In this document: one piece after another, positions 34,406 to 42,474 of the stretch | Numbering within the stretch: position 1 is the first letter of the stretch | How the letters are laid out: every line of letters begins with the position of its first letter | Origin: Treponema medium | GTDB taxonomy: Bacteria > Spirochaetota > Spirochaetia > Treponematales > Treponemataceae | Length of the DNA stretch: 64,000 bases | NCBI RefSeq assembly: GCF_017161265.1 | Contig: NZ_CP031393.1 | Span: forward strand, 1,364,001 to 1,428,000 | Direction of reading: 5' to 3' | Made by a program: the position numbers and the translations under genes | The notes under the pieces: model-generated | Seen by the model: only the letters and a program-made list of their open reading frames with translations | What the model was told of the DNA's origin: nothing | Database searches by the model: none

Positions 34406-35266
34406 ATGATCATTAATCACAACATGAGCGCTATGTTTGCACAGAGAACTCTTGGCCAGACCAACGTGTATACTCAGAAAAACATAGAAAAACTTTCATC
34501 CGGTTTACGCATCAATCGTGCAGGGGATGATGCTTCCGGCTTAGCAGTTTCCGAGAAAATGCGAAGCCAAATCCGCGGCTTAAATAGAGCAAGTGCCAAC
34601 GCTCAAGACGGCATTTCCTTTATTCAAGTTGCAGAAGCATTCTTGCAGGAAACAACTGATGTTATGCAGCGCATCCGTGAATTAAGCGTTCAGTCTTCGA
34701 ACGGTATTTACAGTGCTGAAGATCGCTTGTACATCCAGGTTGAAGTATCTCAGCTTGTTGCTGAAGTTGACCGGATCGCAAGTCACGCACAGTTCAACGG
34801 TATGAATATGCTTACCGGCCGTTTCGCTCGTGAAACAGGAGAAAACACCGTTACCGCTTCTATGTGGTTCCATATCGGCGCCAACATGGATCAGCGCGTA
34901 CGTGCTTATGTCGGTACAATGACCGCTAAAGCACTCGGTGTTCGCGACATTGGTGACGAATCGATTCTTACAATCGATACGCCTGAAACAGCAAACCGTG
35001 CAATCGGTACCATTGATGAAGCCATCAAGAAGATCAACAAACAGCGGGCTGATCTCGGTGCATACCAGAACAGACTCGAGATGAGTGTTGTCGGTATCAA
35101 TGTTGCAGCGGAAAACCTCCAAGCCTCGGAATCACGCATACGTGATGTCGATATGGCTAAGGAGATGGTAGAATTCACCAGAAACCAGATCCTGACGCAG
35201 TCCGGTACGGCAATGCTTGCACAAGCGAACCAGCAGACACAAAGCGTAATGTCTCTGTTGCGCTAA
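34406..35266 (+). CDS. flaB: Flagellin FlaB (core filament protein)
   Basis: The 286-residue flagellin forms the core of the periplasmic flagellar filament. The N-terminal D0/D1 part ([20 protein letters not shown]...[33 protein letters not shown]) and the C-terminal part ([30 protein letters not shown]...[17 protein letters not shown]) are highly conserved; the variable middle is short, as in spirochaete FlaB. No signal peptide, as expected. The ATG follows AAGGAG. It is preceded by a ~150-base leader and followed by a strong terminator, so it is monocistronic. Confidence 0.98.
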   Translation: MIINHNMSAMFAQRTLGQTNVYTQKNIEKLSSGLRINRAGDDASGLAVSEKMRSQIRGLNRASANAQDGISFIQVAEAFLQETTDVMQRIRELSVQSSNGIYSAEDRLYIQVEVSQLVAEVDRIASHAQFNGMNMLTGRFARETGENTVTASMWFHIGANMDQRVRAYVGTMTAKALGVRDIGDESILTIDTPETANRAIGTIDEAIKKINKQRADLGAYQNRLEMSVVGINVAAENLQASESRIRDVDMAKEMVEFTRNQILTQSGTAMLAQANQQTQSVMSLLR

Positions 35267-35283
35267 GCATTAGAGAGTGACGG

Positions 35284-35322
35284 AAAAGGTTGCCTCCTAC
35301 TAGGAAGCAACCTTTTTTTTTA
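35284..35322 (+). terminator. Rho-independent terminator after flaB
   Basis: Stem AAGGTTGCCTCC / GGAAGCAACCTT with one mismatch and a TACTA loop, followed by nine T. Confidence 0.92.
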
Positions 35323-35346
35323 TTATAATCGCCTCCGTTATACATT

Positions 35347-36984
35347 ATGCGACAACTTACCGAACTGGATATTTATATATTAAAACAAGAATTCCCTCAG
35401 CTCAGCCTTACCGAAGACCCTGATATTGAACGCTATTTTGAATTTCGCTCTTTAAATAGACAAGCGGAGGCATTGCGGCTCTATAATACAAAATTGGTAC
35501 ATCGATATCCTGATAATAAGATACGGGTACAGTTGATGACCTATTACCGAAAGCACGATTATCGATTCCATATTTTGCTGACCGATTCGCTTGTTCAGCT
35601 CGCCGATCGGACTGTTGTTCAGGTCAAAAGAGTTATCGTTTTCTTTGCAGACACCATTGCCCCATTAAAGCGTGCAGAGGTCTATACCATTATTAAAGTA
35701 TGCGAAAAAGTCATTAATGCTATTTCTCCGAATCGATTTGCCGCTATTAGTTTTACTGAAAAATATACGCGGTATGCCGAGAAGCTTAAATACCATGCTG
35801 CCGATATGCGGCAAGCTGCTGATATCATCCGCATGTATATTACCGATACAATTTCTTCTGTGCGGGAATACCGTGAAGAACAGGATCGGAAAAACGCTCA
35901 AGAGCAAACACGGAGAGCGCTTCAAAAGGCGAAAGCTTCCGTTGTCGATTTTTCAAAAATTGTCTTCACAAAAGAACAGATTGCAGCAATCACCATACCT
36001 TCATCCATAATCCGTATCGAGGATAAAGTACTTGCCTATACTATGAAATATTGGAATCGCTATGCCGACGGTGCTTTTGAAAATATACTGCTTTTGTACA
36101 GCAGAAAGTACGGCACTAATCATTATGCGATTTTCCATGCGGTAAAAGTAGGCAGAGTGCGTAATTGGAAAGATGAGGAACTGCTCCATGCGGTGCTCGC
36201 GAATGTAGCACAGGGATACTATTACAGCATCTCCGGTGATTTATACTTACAACGAGCTTGGAAGCAGTTAAAGCTTAATCTGGGACCTTCGTCTCCGCCT
36301 TCGCAAGCTAAAGGATTGCCCGTACCGGCTGTAAAAAAAGCAAAAGCGGCAAAACGGTCAAAAAAACAGACTGAAAAAACAGCGGTTCAAAAAACGAATA
36401 AAGCGGAAAAGGAAACTGCTTCCACACGTAAGAAAAAAGAGACGAAAAAAAATGTTCAGGTTAATTCCGTTTCCGTGTCCGGAGCTGCAATGCCGTCTGC
36501 AAAAAAAGTATTGCAAAAAAACACAGTAGCAGCATCCGAATCAAGAAATAGTACGAAACCGGTTGCAGCAGCTTCAATACTAGAATCCGGAAAAATCGCT
36601 CAGGAACAAGCAGTCGGTGAAAAAGCATCGAGTTCCGTTCAAATATATCCCATTAATGAGCCTAAAGGTCTACCGGTGTCTATCGCCGAAACGGTGAAAA
36701 AAGTAACAGGCAAAAGCTACGGCATCTACCGTGATCTCTTCTTCAAAGAAGTCCGTTCGGCAATTCGTACAATTCTTCAGCATTCGGTAGTACAAAAATT
36801 ATCGTTCTTTGGCAGCGAACAAAACAATGCCGAAAATATCATTTATCGATTTCTAGAAACCAATTACGACAATCCCTATCAGCAATGGCAGGGCAGCAAA
36901 GAACAAGCCGATGTGTTCACACAGGGCTTCCGCATCGAAAGCCTCGAACCGATTATCCGCCTTTGGGCTAAAGAAAACCTCTGA
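35347..36984 (+). CDS. Large hypothetical spirochaete protein with disordered linker
   Basis: The 545-residue protein has a helical N-terminal domain (~1-315), a Lys/Ala/Thr/Gln-rich low-complexity linker (~320-430, with KKAKAAKRSKKQTEKTAV-type stretches) and a small C-terminal domain (~445-545). No signal peptide or known domain. A well-charged linker between two folded ends suggests a scaffold or nucleic-acid contact, but nothing confirms it. It follows the flaB terminator and ends just before repeat R3. Confidence 0.7.
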   Translation: MRQLTELDIYILKQEFPQLSLTEDPDIERYFEFRSLNRQAEALRLYNTKLVHRYPDNKIRVQLMTYYRKHDYRFHILLTDSLVQLADRTVVQVKRVIVFFADTIAPLKRAEVYTIIKVCEKVINAISPNRFAAISFTEKYTRYAEKLKYHAADMRQAADIIRMYITDTISSVREYREEQDRKNAQEQTRRALQKAKASVVDFSKIVFTKEQIAAITIPSSIIRIEDKVLAYTMKYWNRYADGAFENILLLYSRKYGTNHYAIFHAVKVGRVRNWKDEELLHAVLANVAQGYYYSISGDLYLQRAWKQLKLNLGPSSPPSQAKGLPVPAVKKAKAAKRSKKQTEKTAVQKTNKAEKETASTRKKKETKKNVQVNSVSVSGAAMPSAKKVLQKNTVAASESRNSTKPVAAASILESGKIAQEQAVGEKASSSVQIYPINEPKGLPVSIAETVKKVTGKSYGIYRDLFFKEVRSAIRTILQHSVVQKLSFFGSEQNNAENIIYRFLETNYDNPYQQWQGSKEQADVFTQGFRIESLEPIIRLWAKENL

Positions 36985-36990
36985 CGCACA

Positions 36991-37131
36991 GGACAATCGC
37001 ATCAGATGCTTTGGCAATATCCCCGAAAAATCAGGAGGCCGTTCAAGCAGAGTTGAACCTCTTCGCGGTTCAAATGCTTGCCCAACCTCCTGATTTTTCG
37101 ATTTTTATTTATTTGTCTGATGCGATTGTCC
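36991..37131 (+). repeat. Family-1 nested palindrome, copy R3 (inverted core)
   Basis: 141 bp with perfect 16-bp ends: GGACAATCGCATCAGA (36991-37006) and TCTGATGCGATTGTCC (37116-37131). Inner stem CGAAAAATCAGGAGG / CCTCCTGATTTTTCG; apex TTGAACCTCTTCGCGGTTCAA, which is the family apex in reverse orientation. Confidence 0.85.
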
Positions 37132-37144
37132 TTCTTCTAAAATC

Positions 37145-37243
37145 AACAACCCCGACGCGAGCGTCGGGGTATGTTGTTCTCATAAGGTGGTTGCAGTCGG
37201 CTTTAATACCCTTTGTTACGACGCAGAGCGTCGGGGTATTAAA
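37145..37243 (+). repeat. Two GC-rich palindromes with CGTCGGGG
   Basis: 37145-37178 pairs AACAACCCCGAC with GTCGGGG-TAT-GTTGTT. 37203-37243 pairs TTAATACCC with GGGTATTAA around GACGCAGAGCGTC. Both carry the GCGTCGGGGTAT motif. They lie between repeats R3 and R4 and are not terminators (no T-run). Confidence 0.55.
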
Positions 37244-37258
37244 CTCTCCGCACGAATA

Positions 37259-37294
37259 AACTGTGTGAAATTTTGGTTAAAATTTCGTACAGTT
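37259..37294 (+). repeat. AAATTTT hairpin, copy 2, terminator-like
   Basis: AACTGTGTGAAATTTT pairs with AAAATTTCGTACAGTT around GGTT, followed by TTTTTT. Related to the hairpins at 21914-21945 and 42415-42452, with stem bases changed on both sides in several places. Confidence 0.55.
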
Positions 37295-37305
37295 TTTTCA
37301 ACAGG

Positions 37306-37535
37306 CGGGTAAACGCATCAGGTAGAGTAGATAAAAACCGTGGAAAAATTAAGACTGTGAGACCATTTGAACCATCTTCAACTGTTGTACATCCGTGTAC
37401 AACAGTTGAAGGCGAATTTTGGCAAAGCCAAAATATCGCTGCTATATGGAACCACTGCCCTCCTTGGCAGTTCTGGTTGAGTAGTCTCAATTTCTCCACG
37501 GGGTTGTTAAAAAAACGGCCTGATGCATTTACCCG
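37306..37535 (+). repeat. Family-1 nested palindrome, copy R4, with inserted hairpins
   Basis: 230 bp bounded by CGGGTAAACGCATCAGG (37306-37322) and CCTGATGCATTTACCCG (37519-37535), one mismatch. Inner stem CCGTGG...AGACT / AGTCT...CCACGG. The apex starts ACCATTTGAACC as in other copies but carries a 15-bp hairpin at 37376-37411 with loop ATCCGT, a TTTTGGCAAAGCCAAAA palindrome, and a hairpin at 37454-37471 with loop CTCCTT. Confidence 0.8.
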
Positions 37536-37578
37536 GCGGAAGTTTGACATTTGAAGTGCTTACCGCTATACTTTTTTT

Positions 37579-38373
37579 ATGCTCAGTAATTTTCATACTC
37601 ATACGTATCTGTGCAAACACGCTGAGGGTACTCCGGTTGATTATGTACGGCAGGCTGCAGCTGCCGGTTGTTCCGCGCTCGGGTTTTCCGACCATTGTCC
37701 TTATCCACACGACGATATGTGGCTTTATTGCCGGATGGCGGCGGCGGATATACCACGGTATAAGCGCCTTGTTGAAGACGCAAAAAAGGAAGCTGATTTT
37801 CCCGTGTACTTCGGGTTTGAATGCGAATGGTCGCCGCAGCACCGCAGCTGGTTTAAGGATGAGTTAATCGGCCGCTACGGAGCCGACTATTTGGTGTTCG
37901 GTTCCCACTGGTTTCCGCTGGATGGCGAACTTGAATATATTGCGACCGTTACGGAAAGACGTCTGCTGCATACCTATATCGATTTTACGATTGAAGGGAT
38001 GAAGTCGGGACTCTATGCGTTTTTGGCTCATCCCGATTTGTTTTTGAGCAGCATCCGGTCTATCGACGCAGACTGTCTTGCCTGTGTCGATGCGCTCATC
38101 GATGCGGCAAATGATTTGGGTATGCCGCTTGAAATCAATGGGTACGGACTGATTAAATCGAAGGTGCGGCGGGATTACGGTGCGGACTATCAATATCCCG
38201 TAGCGGCGTTTTGGAAACGGGCAGCGCAAAAAAATGCCCGTATTATCTGCAATGCCGATGCGCACCAAATAGAACAGGTTTTAGCAGGAGTGCAGAACGG
38301 TATCGACTATGCGGAAGACCTCGGCATACCGATAATCGGTGCGGCGGAAGCACTGGGCTTTGCACATACATAG
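37579..38373 (+). CDS. PHP-domain phosphatase (histidinol-phosphatase-like)
   Basis: The 264-residue protein starts with the PHP metal motif NFHTHTYLCKHAEGTPVDYV, followed by SALGFSDHCPYP, GFECEWSP, YLVFGSHWF, FLAHPDLF and CNADAHQI: the full set of His/Asp/Glu ligands for a trinuclear metal site of the HisK-type histidinol-phosphatase family. Whether it acts on histidinol phosphate is uncertain; no his genes are nearby and many members act on other phosphate esters. Starts 44 bases after repeat R4. Confidence 0.85.
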   Translation: MLSNFHTHTYLCKHAEGTPVDYVRQAAAAGCSALGFSDHCPYPHDDMWLYCRMAAADIPRYKRLVEDAKKEADFPVYFGFECEWSPQHRSWFKDELIGRYGADYLVFGSHWFPLDGELEYIATVTERRLLHTYIDFTIEGMKSGLYAFLAHPDLFLSSIRSIDADCLACVDALIDAANDLGMPLEINGYGLIKSKVRRDYGADYQYPVAAFWKRAAQKNARIICNADAHQIEQVLAGVQNGIDYAEDLGIPIIGAAEALGFAHT

Positions 38374-38422
38374 GACAGAATCACCGGTATGTTGAAAGAG
38401 GGAATTTTTTTGAGGATATACG

Positions 38423-38722
38423 ATGCGTAAGGATAGGCCGCATATTGCCGAACGGAAAGCCGCTCGTGCCGTTGTGGAAGGACGGGTGCAGGGTGTGGGC
38501 TTCCGTTATTGGACGGTACAAGTTGCACGGGAATTCGGCATTACCGGCTGGGTGCGGAACTGTCCCGACTATTCGGTGGAAATATTTGCGGAAGGAGACG
38601 GCGCCGCGCTCTATGAATTCTTTGATGCGGTACAACACAGTCATCCCCGCGCGTATATTTCCAACTTTACCGTTACGGCTGCACGGTATGAGGGTTGGCA
38701 TTCGTTTAAAATACAGCATTAG
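38423..38722 (+). CDS. acyP: Acylphosphatase
   Basis: The 99-residue enzyme hydrolyses acyl phosphates. The signature GRVQGVGFRYWTVQVARE carries the catalytic Arg, and GWVRNCPDYSVEIFAEGD carries the catalytic Asn. Slightly longer at the N-terminus than usual (MRKDRPHIAERKAAR). It lies 49 bases after the PHP gene, perhaps in one transcript. Confidence 0.92.
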   Translation: MRKDRPHIAERKAARAVVEGRVQGVGFRYWTVQVAREFGITGWVRNCPDYSVEIFAEGDGAALYEFFDAVQHSHPRAYISNFTVTAARYEGWHSFKIQH

Positions 38723-38725
38723 GAA

Positions 38726-39023
38726 CTTTTGAAAATAGACGATGCAGATACGAGGCGCGAGCATAAATTAACCGCAGGTACGCCCAAAAATAAACATCCT
38801 TGTTCATTTTTGGGCTACAAGTTTGTAGGAACAAACTTGCTTCTGCTTGAAACCACTGCCCTCCTTGGCAGTTCTGATACGTTGAGGATTTTCAGAAGCG
38901 GCACGGATGCCGCTGGTTTAAACAGAAACAAGTTTGACAATGGTCGAACTTGTGTTCAGCGAAGTACAAGGACGTACTTCGCTGAACGAGCAACGAAGTA
39001 GATGCACCGTATATTTTCAAAAG
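38726..39023 (+). repeat. Family-2 palindromic element, copy 1, with hexaloop hairpins
   Basis: 298 bp between CTTTTGAAAATAGACGATGC (38726) and GTATATTTTCAAAAG (ends 39023); the ends pair over ~36 bases with several mismatches (GATGCAGATACGAGG / ACGAAGTAGATGC). Inside lie five hairpins with NTCCNT-type loops: 38782-38815 (ATCCTT), 38818-38839 (TAGGAA), 38855-38872 (CTCCTT), 38897-38914 (ACGGAT) and 38954-38987 (AAGGAC; GTCCTT on the other strand). No open frame of note. Confidence 0.7.
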
Positions 39024-39043
39024 CACTGGAAAAAGGGGAAATA

Positions 39044-39919
39044 ATGGTGTTCAAAATAGTGCTTCCATTTTTATATCTCGGGCTCGGTTTTCTTGTGGGA
39101 AAAACGCCGATCGATATAAAAAATCAGACGGCATATTTGCTTACCAGAATAATTATTCCGCTGATCATTATTTACAATATTTCAACGTGCCGTGCCGACT
39201 TATTTTTCAGTATATTTGCTATGATTATTATGATGACGGTAATGATGTATATGAGCCGTCTTTTCAGCGCCGATGCCGTCGAACAGTTATGTTTTTTCTA
39301 TTTAAATATCGGATGGCTTTCGTTGCCGATTGTTGCAACGGTATGGGGAGACGACGCCGCAACCGCCGTACTTTCGCTGTATATCGGAAACTCTCTTTTC
39401 GGAAATTCCATCGGCGCCGGTATGTTGATCAATAACGGCGCTGCAAAGATTGATATAAAACGGACACTGAAATCTCCTCCCGTTGCAGCGCTCGTTATCG
39501 GGATTATCTGTATTCCTTTCGGGGACAGTATCAAGCTTTATTTGCCGCCCTTATATCGCATACTTAAATTGGTTATGAGTATTTTAGGTATGGGCGTACT
39601 CGGTATGTGGCTTGCAAAAATTAAGCTTGAAATCAAGGATTTAAAACTAACGCTTAAACTGGCGATACTGCGAGCGCTTACGGTTGCTTGTCTGATGACA
39701 CTGTTTATCTTTATTGCGGGGCTACTGCACTTGGAATTGGTAACCGCTAATAAGCAGGCGCTGTATATGATCTGTATCTTGCCGCCTGCCGCCAACATTA
39801 TCGTGCTTGAAACACATTACTGCCATACGGGGAAATCTGCGGGACTTACCGCGTGGGGAACGCTGTTGAGTTTAGTGCTTATCCCGATATATATTGTAGC
39901 AACAAGACTGCTATTTTAA
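39044..39919 (+). CDS. AEC-family transporter (auxin efflux carrier type)
   Basis: The ~291-residue protein has about ten membrane helices and the AEC pattern (LPFLYLGLGFLVGKTPIDIKNQTAYLLTRIIIPLIIIYNIS; later SILGMGVLGMWLAKIKLE). Bacterial members carry malate or other small organic acids; the substrate is unknown here. ATG 39044 is used because AAGGGG lies just upstream and the in-frame ATG at 39002 falls in the arm of the family-2 repeat. Followed directly by repeat R5. Confidence 0.85.
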   Translation: MVFKIVLPFLYLGLGFLVGKTPIDIKNQTAYLLTRIIIPLIIIYNISTCRADLFFSIFAMIIMMTVMMYMSRLFSADAVEQLCFFYLNIGWLSLPIVATVWGDDAATAVLSLYIGNSLFGNSIGAGMLINNGAAKIDIKRTLKSPPVAALVIGIICIPFGDSIKLYLPPLYRILKLVMSILGMGVLGMWLAKIKLEIKDLKLTLKLAILRALTVACLMTLFIFIAGLLHLELVTANKQALYMICILPPAANIIVLETHYCHTGKSAGLTAWGTLLSLVLIPIYIVATRLLF

Positions 39920-39924
39920 ACCAT

Positions 39925-40515
39925 GGCAAACGCATCAGGAATATTTTAAGCGGGAGCCTTCCTTTTATGAGAAATTTCATGGGTATAGGTGAGCGTCTAC
40001 AATGACGCCTTCATCAACTGATGAACATCCCTGTCCATCAGTTGATGACGAATTTTGGCAAAGCCAAAATATCGCTTCTGCTCTAACCACCGCCGTCCGT
40101 GGCGGATGTATTAACCGTCAAGTTTTCTTTCGAAAACTTGCGCATTGACGTGTGCGCTTTTCGCGGACGAATGCAACGGTTTCCAAAATGCATATTTTGT
40201 TCAATCGTTGCATTTTACGGAAACAAAATTTCTCATACTTTTTCCTAACAATCGGGTAAATGCATCAGGCAGAGTAGATAAAAAGCGCAGAATCATTGTA
40301 TCTAAGTTTGAAAATTATTTTTTCGTTAGCCTTTTAAAAATAGGCGAGGCAGATACGAGGCATGAACAAAAATTACCCGCAGGCGTGCTTTTGCACGTCG
40401 AGGACTAATTTTTGTGAAATAACGAAGTAGATGCCCGTATATTTTTAAAAGGAAAGGTTGAACAGCCTACAATTATTCTGCGAGGTTTCTAAAAAAACGA
40501 CCTGATGCGGTTGCC
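39925..40515 (+). repeat. Compound family-1 element (copies R5/R6)
   Basis: Outer ends GGCAAACGCATCAGG (39925-39939) and CCTGATGCGGTTGCC (40501-40515) pair with one mismatch. A second left end, GGGTAAATGCATCAGG, starts at 40254 and has its inner stem GCGCAGAATCATTGTA / TACAATTATTCTGCG. Thus two copies are fused and one right end was lost. Hairpins at 40012-40047 (loop ATCCCT) and 40090-40105 (loop GTCCGT) lie in the first part; an ATGAGAAATTT / AAATTTCTCAT stem spans it. The family-2 copy at 40330-40452 sits inside. Confidence 0.65.
40330..40452 (+). repeat. Family-2 palindromic element, copy 2, nested in R6
   Basis: 123 bp. The left end CCTTTTAAAAATAGGCGAGG (40330) and right end CCCGTATATTTTTAAAAGG (ends 40452) pair, as do ACAAAAATTA and TAATTTTTGT inside. 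It matches copy 1 (38726-39023) at GCAGATACGAGGC and ACGAAGTAGATGC. It lies between the inner stem arms of R6, so it probably inserted there. Confidence 0.7.
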
Positions 40516-40617
40516 TTCAAATTTTTTATAAAAATTTTCATTTTTTCCTCTGAATTTCAAGCCAGTTTGCGTCGCGTGCTTTATAAGACATATAGCATCA
40601 ACCGCAAGGAGGTTTTT

Positions 40618-42384
40618 ATGCAACAACAAAAACGGATAAAATCCGCGACGTGTATCAAATACTGTGCCGTATTGCTGTTCTGGCTTATAGCAATAAGCAT
40701 AACAGGATGTCAACAACCGGCAAAGCCGTTACTCAAAGAGGTAAAAACGGAAAAAACACCGCAAAAACCTACAAACAATTCTTCATCCAAAACGGATAAA
40801 TCTAACAATGGAAAAAATACGAATAGTGGGCAAAACAGCGGTAATTCCGGTAATCAAAACAATGAGCAGGGAAAGATTACCTACCAAGGACTTGATATTC
40901 CCGATATCCTTTCACGGTCGCCGCAGAAGTTACGCGAAATGATTATACAAGAACGACAGATCGGCGATGAAACAAAGCCGCAATTCAATGAACAAGGAAA
41001 GATAGTAAAGTACATTGAAAAAGAGGTCGAGTATGATATTTCAGCCGCTTTTGACGACAATCTCCTACTCGATCCTGCCCAGAACTCAATCTATCCCGGC
41101 GCCGTTCTACGAGGTGATAGTCTTGATAAAGAAAGCTATCAAGAAATTACCGAAGGTAATAAACGCACCGCAACAATCTCTTTTGATTTACAGGGAGTAA
41201 AAGATAAAGAAGGAAAAACCGGGAAACCGGGCATTACTTCCGGTAAAATCATCCCGAATCTAGCAGCATATCGCGAGTTACGAAATCAGATTCTCAGCCA
41301 AAGTATTACCTATCATGCCTCTGCCCATTCAAGCTATGAAGAGATGGAAATTACCAATGAAAAAAGCCTCGAGGCGCAGCTTAAAATAGGTGTAGGTTTC
41401 GGTGCAGCCGGAATTAAAAGCAAGATAGCGGCAGGGTTTAAGTTTAAGAAAGGAGAACAAAAAGAACGGCGTCTTATCAAATTCGTCGAAACGTTTTACA
41501 CCGTCGATGTAAATCAAGAAGCGGCTCCGCTTATGATCAATATACCGCGCGAAGCTGTGGGGAACCGGATGCCGGTGTATGTGTCGTCGGTTTCTTACGG
41601 GCGCATCGCCTATCTTACCATTGAATCCGATCAGGAAAAGTCCGAGCTTAAAGCCAATCTCGATACCGTATTTAAAGTTACGACCACAAACCATGCCGAA
41701 GCCGATATTGATACTGCAATCAAAAGACTGGAAAAGGGAACAACAATTACGATCAATATTATCGGAGGCGGTAGCGAGGCTGTTACCGATCTTAAACAGT
41801 TCCAAAAATATATTGTAAAAGAAGGCTTTTCCGCAAAGAATCCGGGACACATTATTAAGTATCAACTACGGTTCTTGGATGATAATGCCATCGCTTATAT
41901 CAAATACGGTGAAAAATATAAGACTGTCGAACGTATTGAGATACCTGCAAAAGGATACAAGGTAACTGCAACGGTAGAAAATATCAAAGGTAGCGGATTC
42001 CCGTCCGCCCATATTACCGGGACAGTCGATATGCAGCCGCTTGATAGGGATACGCTGAGGCAAATCATCTTTAACTACGATAATACAAAACCGAAACTAA
42101 CGGTTAAACGCAATGATAATGTAAAACCGCAAGCGCAGCCGAACAGTATTATCGTACCGGACGAATCTTCTGTTATTCAGCTTTCCTTCGATATAAAAGG
42201 AGAGATAGGCGGTGGGCAACAAGTTTTTGTAAGATATCCACAAGGAGACAGCCCCAAGCTGCCCATTCGTACGGTCAATACATTCAAAAAAAGCCCCTTA
42301 CAACAGTTTATGCTCCATCGTGAAGGATATCCCACTGAAACACTGGTATTCGATGTTCGATTTAAAGTTGAAAAAGAGAGTTAA
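40618..42384 (+). CDS. Cholesterol-dependent-cytolysin-like lipoprotein
   Basis: The 588-residue protein has a lipoprotein signal (LLFWLIAISITGC) and a Ser/Asn/Gly/Lys-rich linker (~50-85). It then follows thiol-activated cytolysins: NSIYPGAVLRGDSL (~158), TATISFDLQGV, QILSQSITYHASAHSSYEEMEI, FETFYTVDV-like segment, MPVYVSSVSYGRIAYLTIES (~320), IIGGGSEAV (~382, with the conserved Gly pair) and FSAKNPGHIIKYQLRFLDDNAIAYI. The usual C-terminal domain 4 with the Trp-rich undecapeptide is absent; a different beta domain ends the protein. It probably forms oligomeric pores but binds something other than cholesterol. ATG 40618 follows AAGGAGG. Confidence 0.82.
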   Translation: MQQQKRIKSATCIKYCAVLLFWLIAISITGCQQPAKPLLKEVKTEKTPQKPTNNSSSKTDKSNNGKNTNSGQNSGNSGNQNNEQGKITYQGLDIPDILSRSPQKLREMIIQERQIGDETKPQFNEQGKIVKYIEKEVEYDISAAFDDNLLLDPAQNSIYPGAVLRGDSLDKESYQEITEGNKRTATISFDLQGVKDKEGKTGKPGITSGKIIPNLAAYRELRNQILSQSITYHASAHSSYEEMEITNEKSLEAQLKIGVGFGAAGIKSKIAAGFKFKKGEQKERRLIKFVETFYTVDVNQEAAPLMINIPREAVGNRMPVYVSSVSYGRIAYLTIESDQEKSELKANLDTVFKVTTTNHAEADIDTAIKRLEKGTTITINIIGGGSEAVTDLKQFQKYIVKEGFSAKNPGHIIKYQLRFLDDNAIAYIKYGEKYKTVERIEIPAKGYKVTATVENIKGSGFPSAHITGTVDMQPLDRDTLRQIIFNYDNTKPKLTVKRNDNVKPQAQPNSIIVPDESSVIQLSFDIKGEIGGGQQVFVRYPQGDSPKLPIRTVNTFKKSPLQQFMLHREGYPTETLVFDVRFKVEKES

Positions 42385-42414
42385 CAAGAAAAGGGCGATG
42401 CACTGATTTTAAAC

Positions 42415-42452
42415 AACCTGTGCAAAGTTTTAGATAAAACTTTGTACAGGTT
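42415..42452 (+). terminator. AAAGTTTTAGATAAAACTTT hairpin, copy 3
   Basis: AACCTGTGCAAAGTTTTA pairs with TAAAACTTTGTACAGGTT (one mismatch). It lies between converging genes (cytolysin-like on +, nudC on -) and may terminate both; there is no T-run. Related to hairpins at 21914 and 37259. Confidence 0.55.
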
Positions 42453-42474
42453 ATTAGACACAAGCAGAGTAACC

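Noticed and set aside
36911..37259. Short frames in repeats R3 and the CGTCGGGG palindromes
   Set aside because: They follow the palindromic DNA and differ between copies, so they are not coding.
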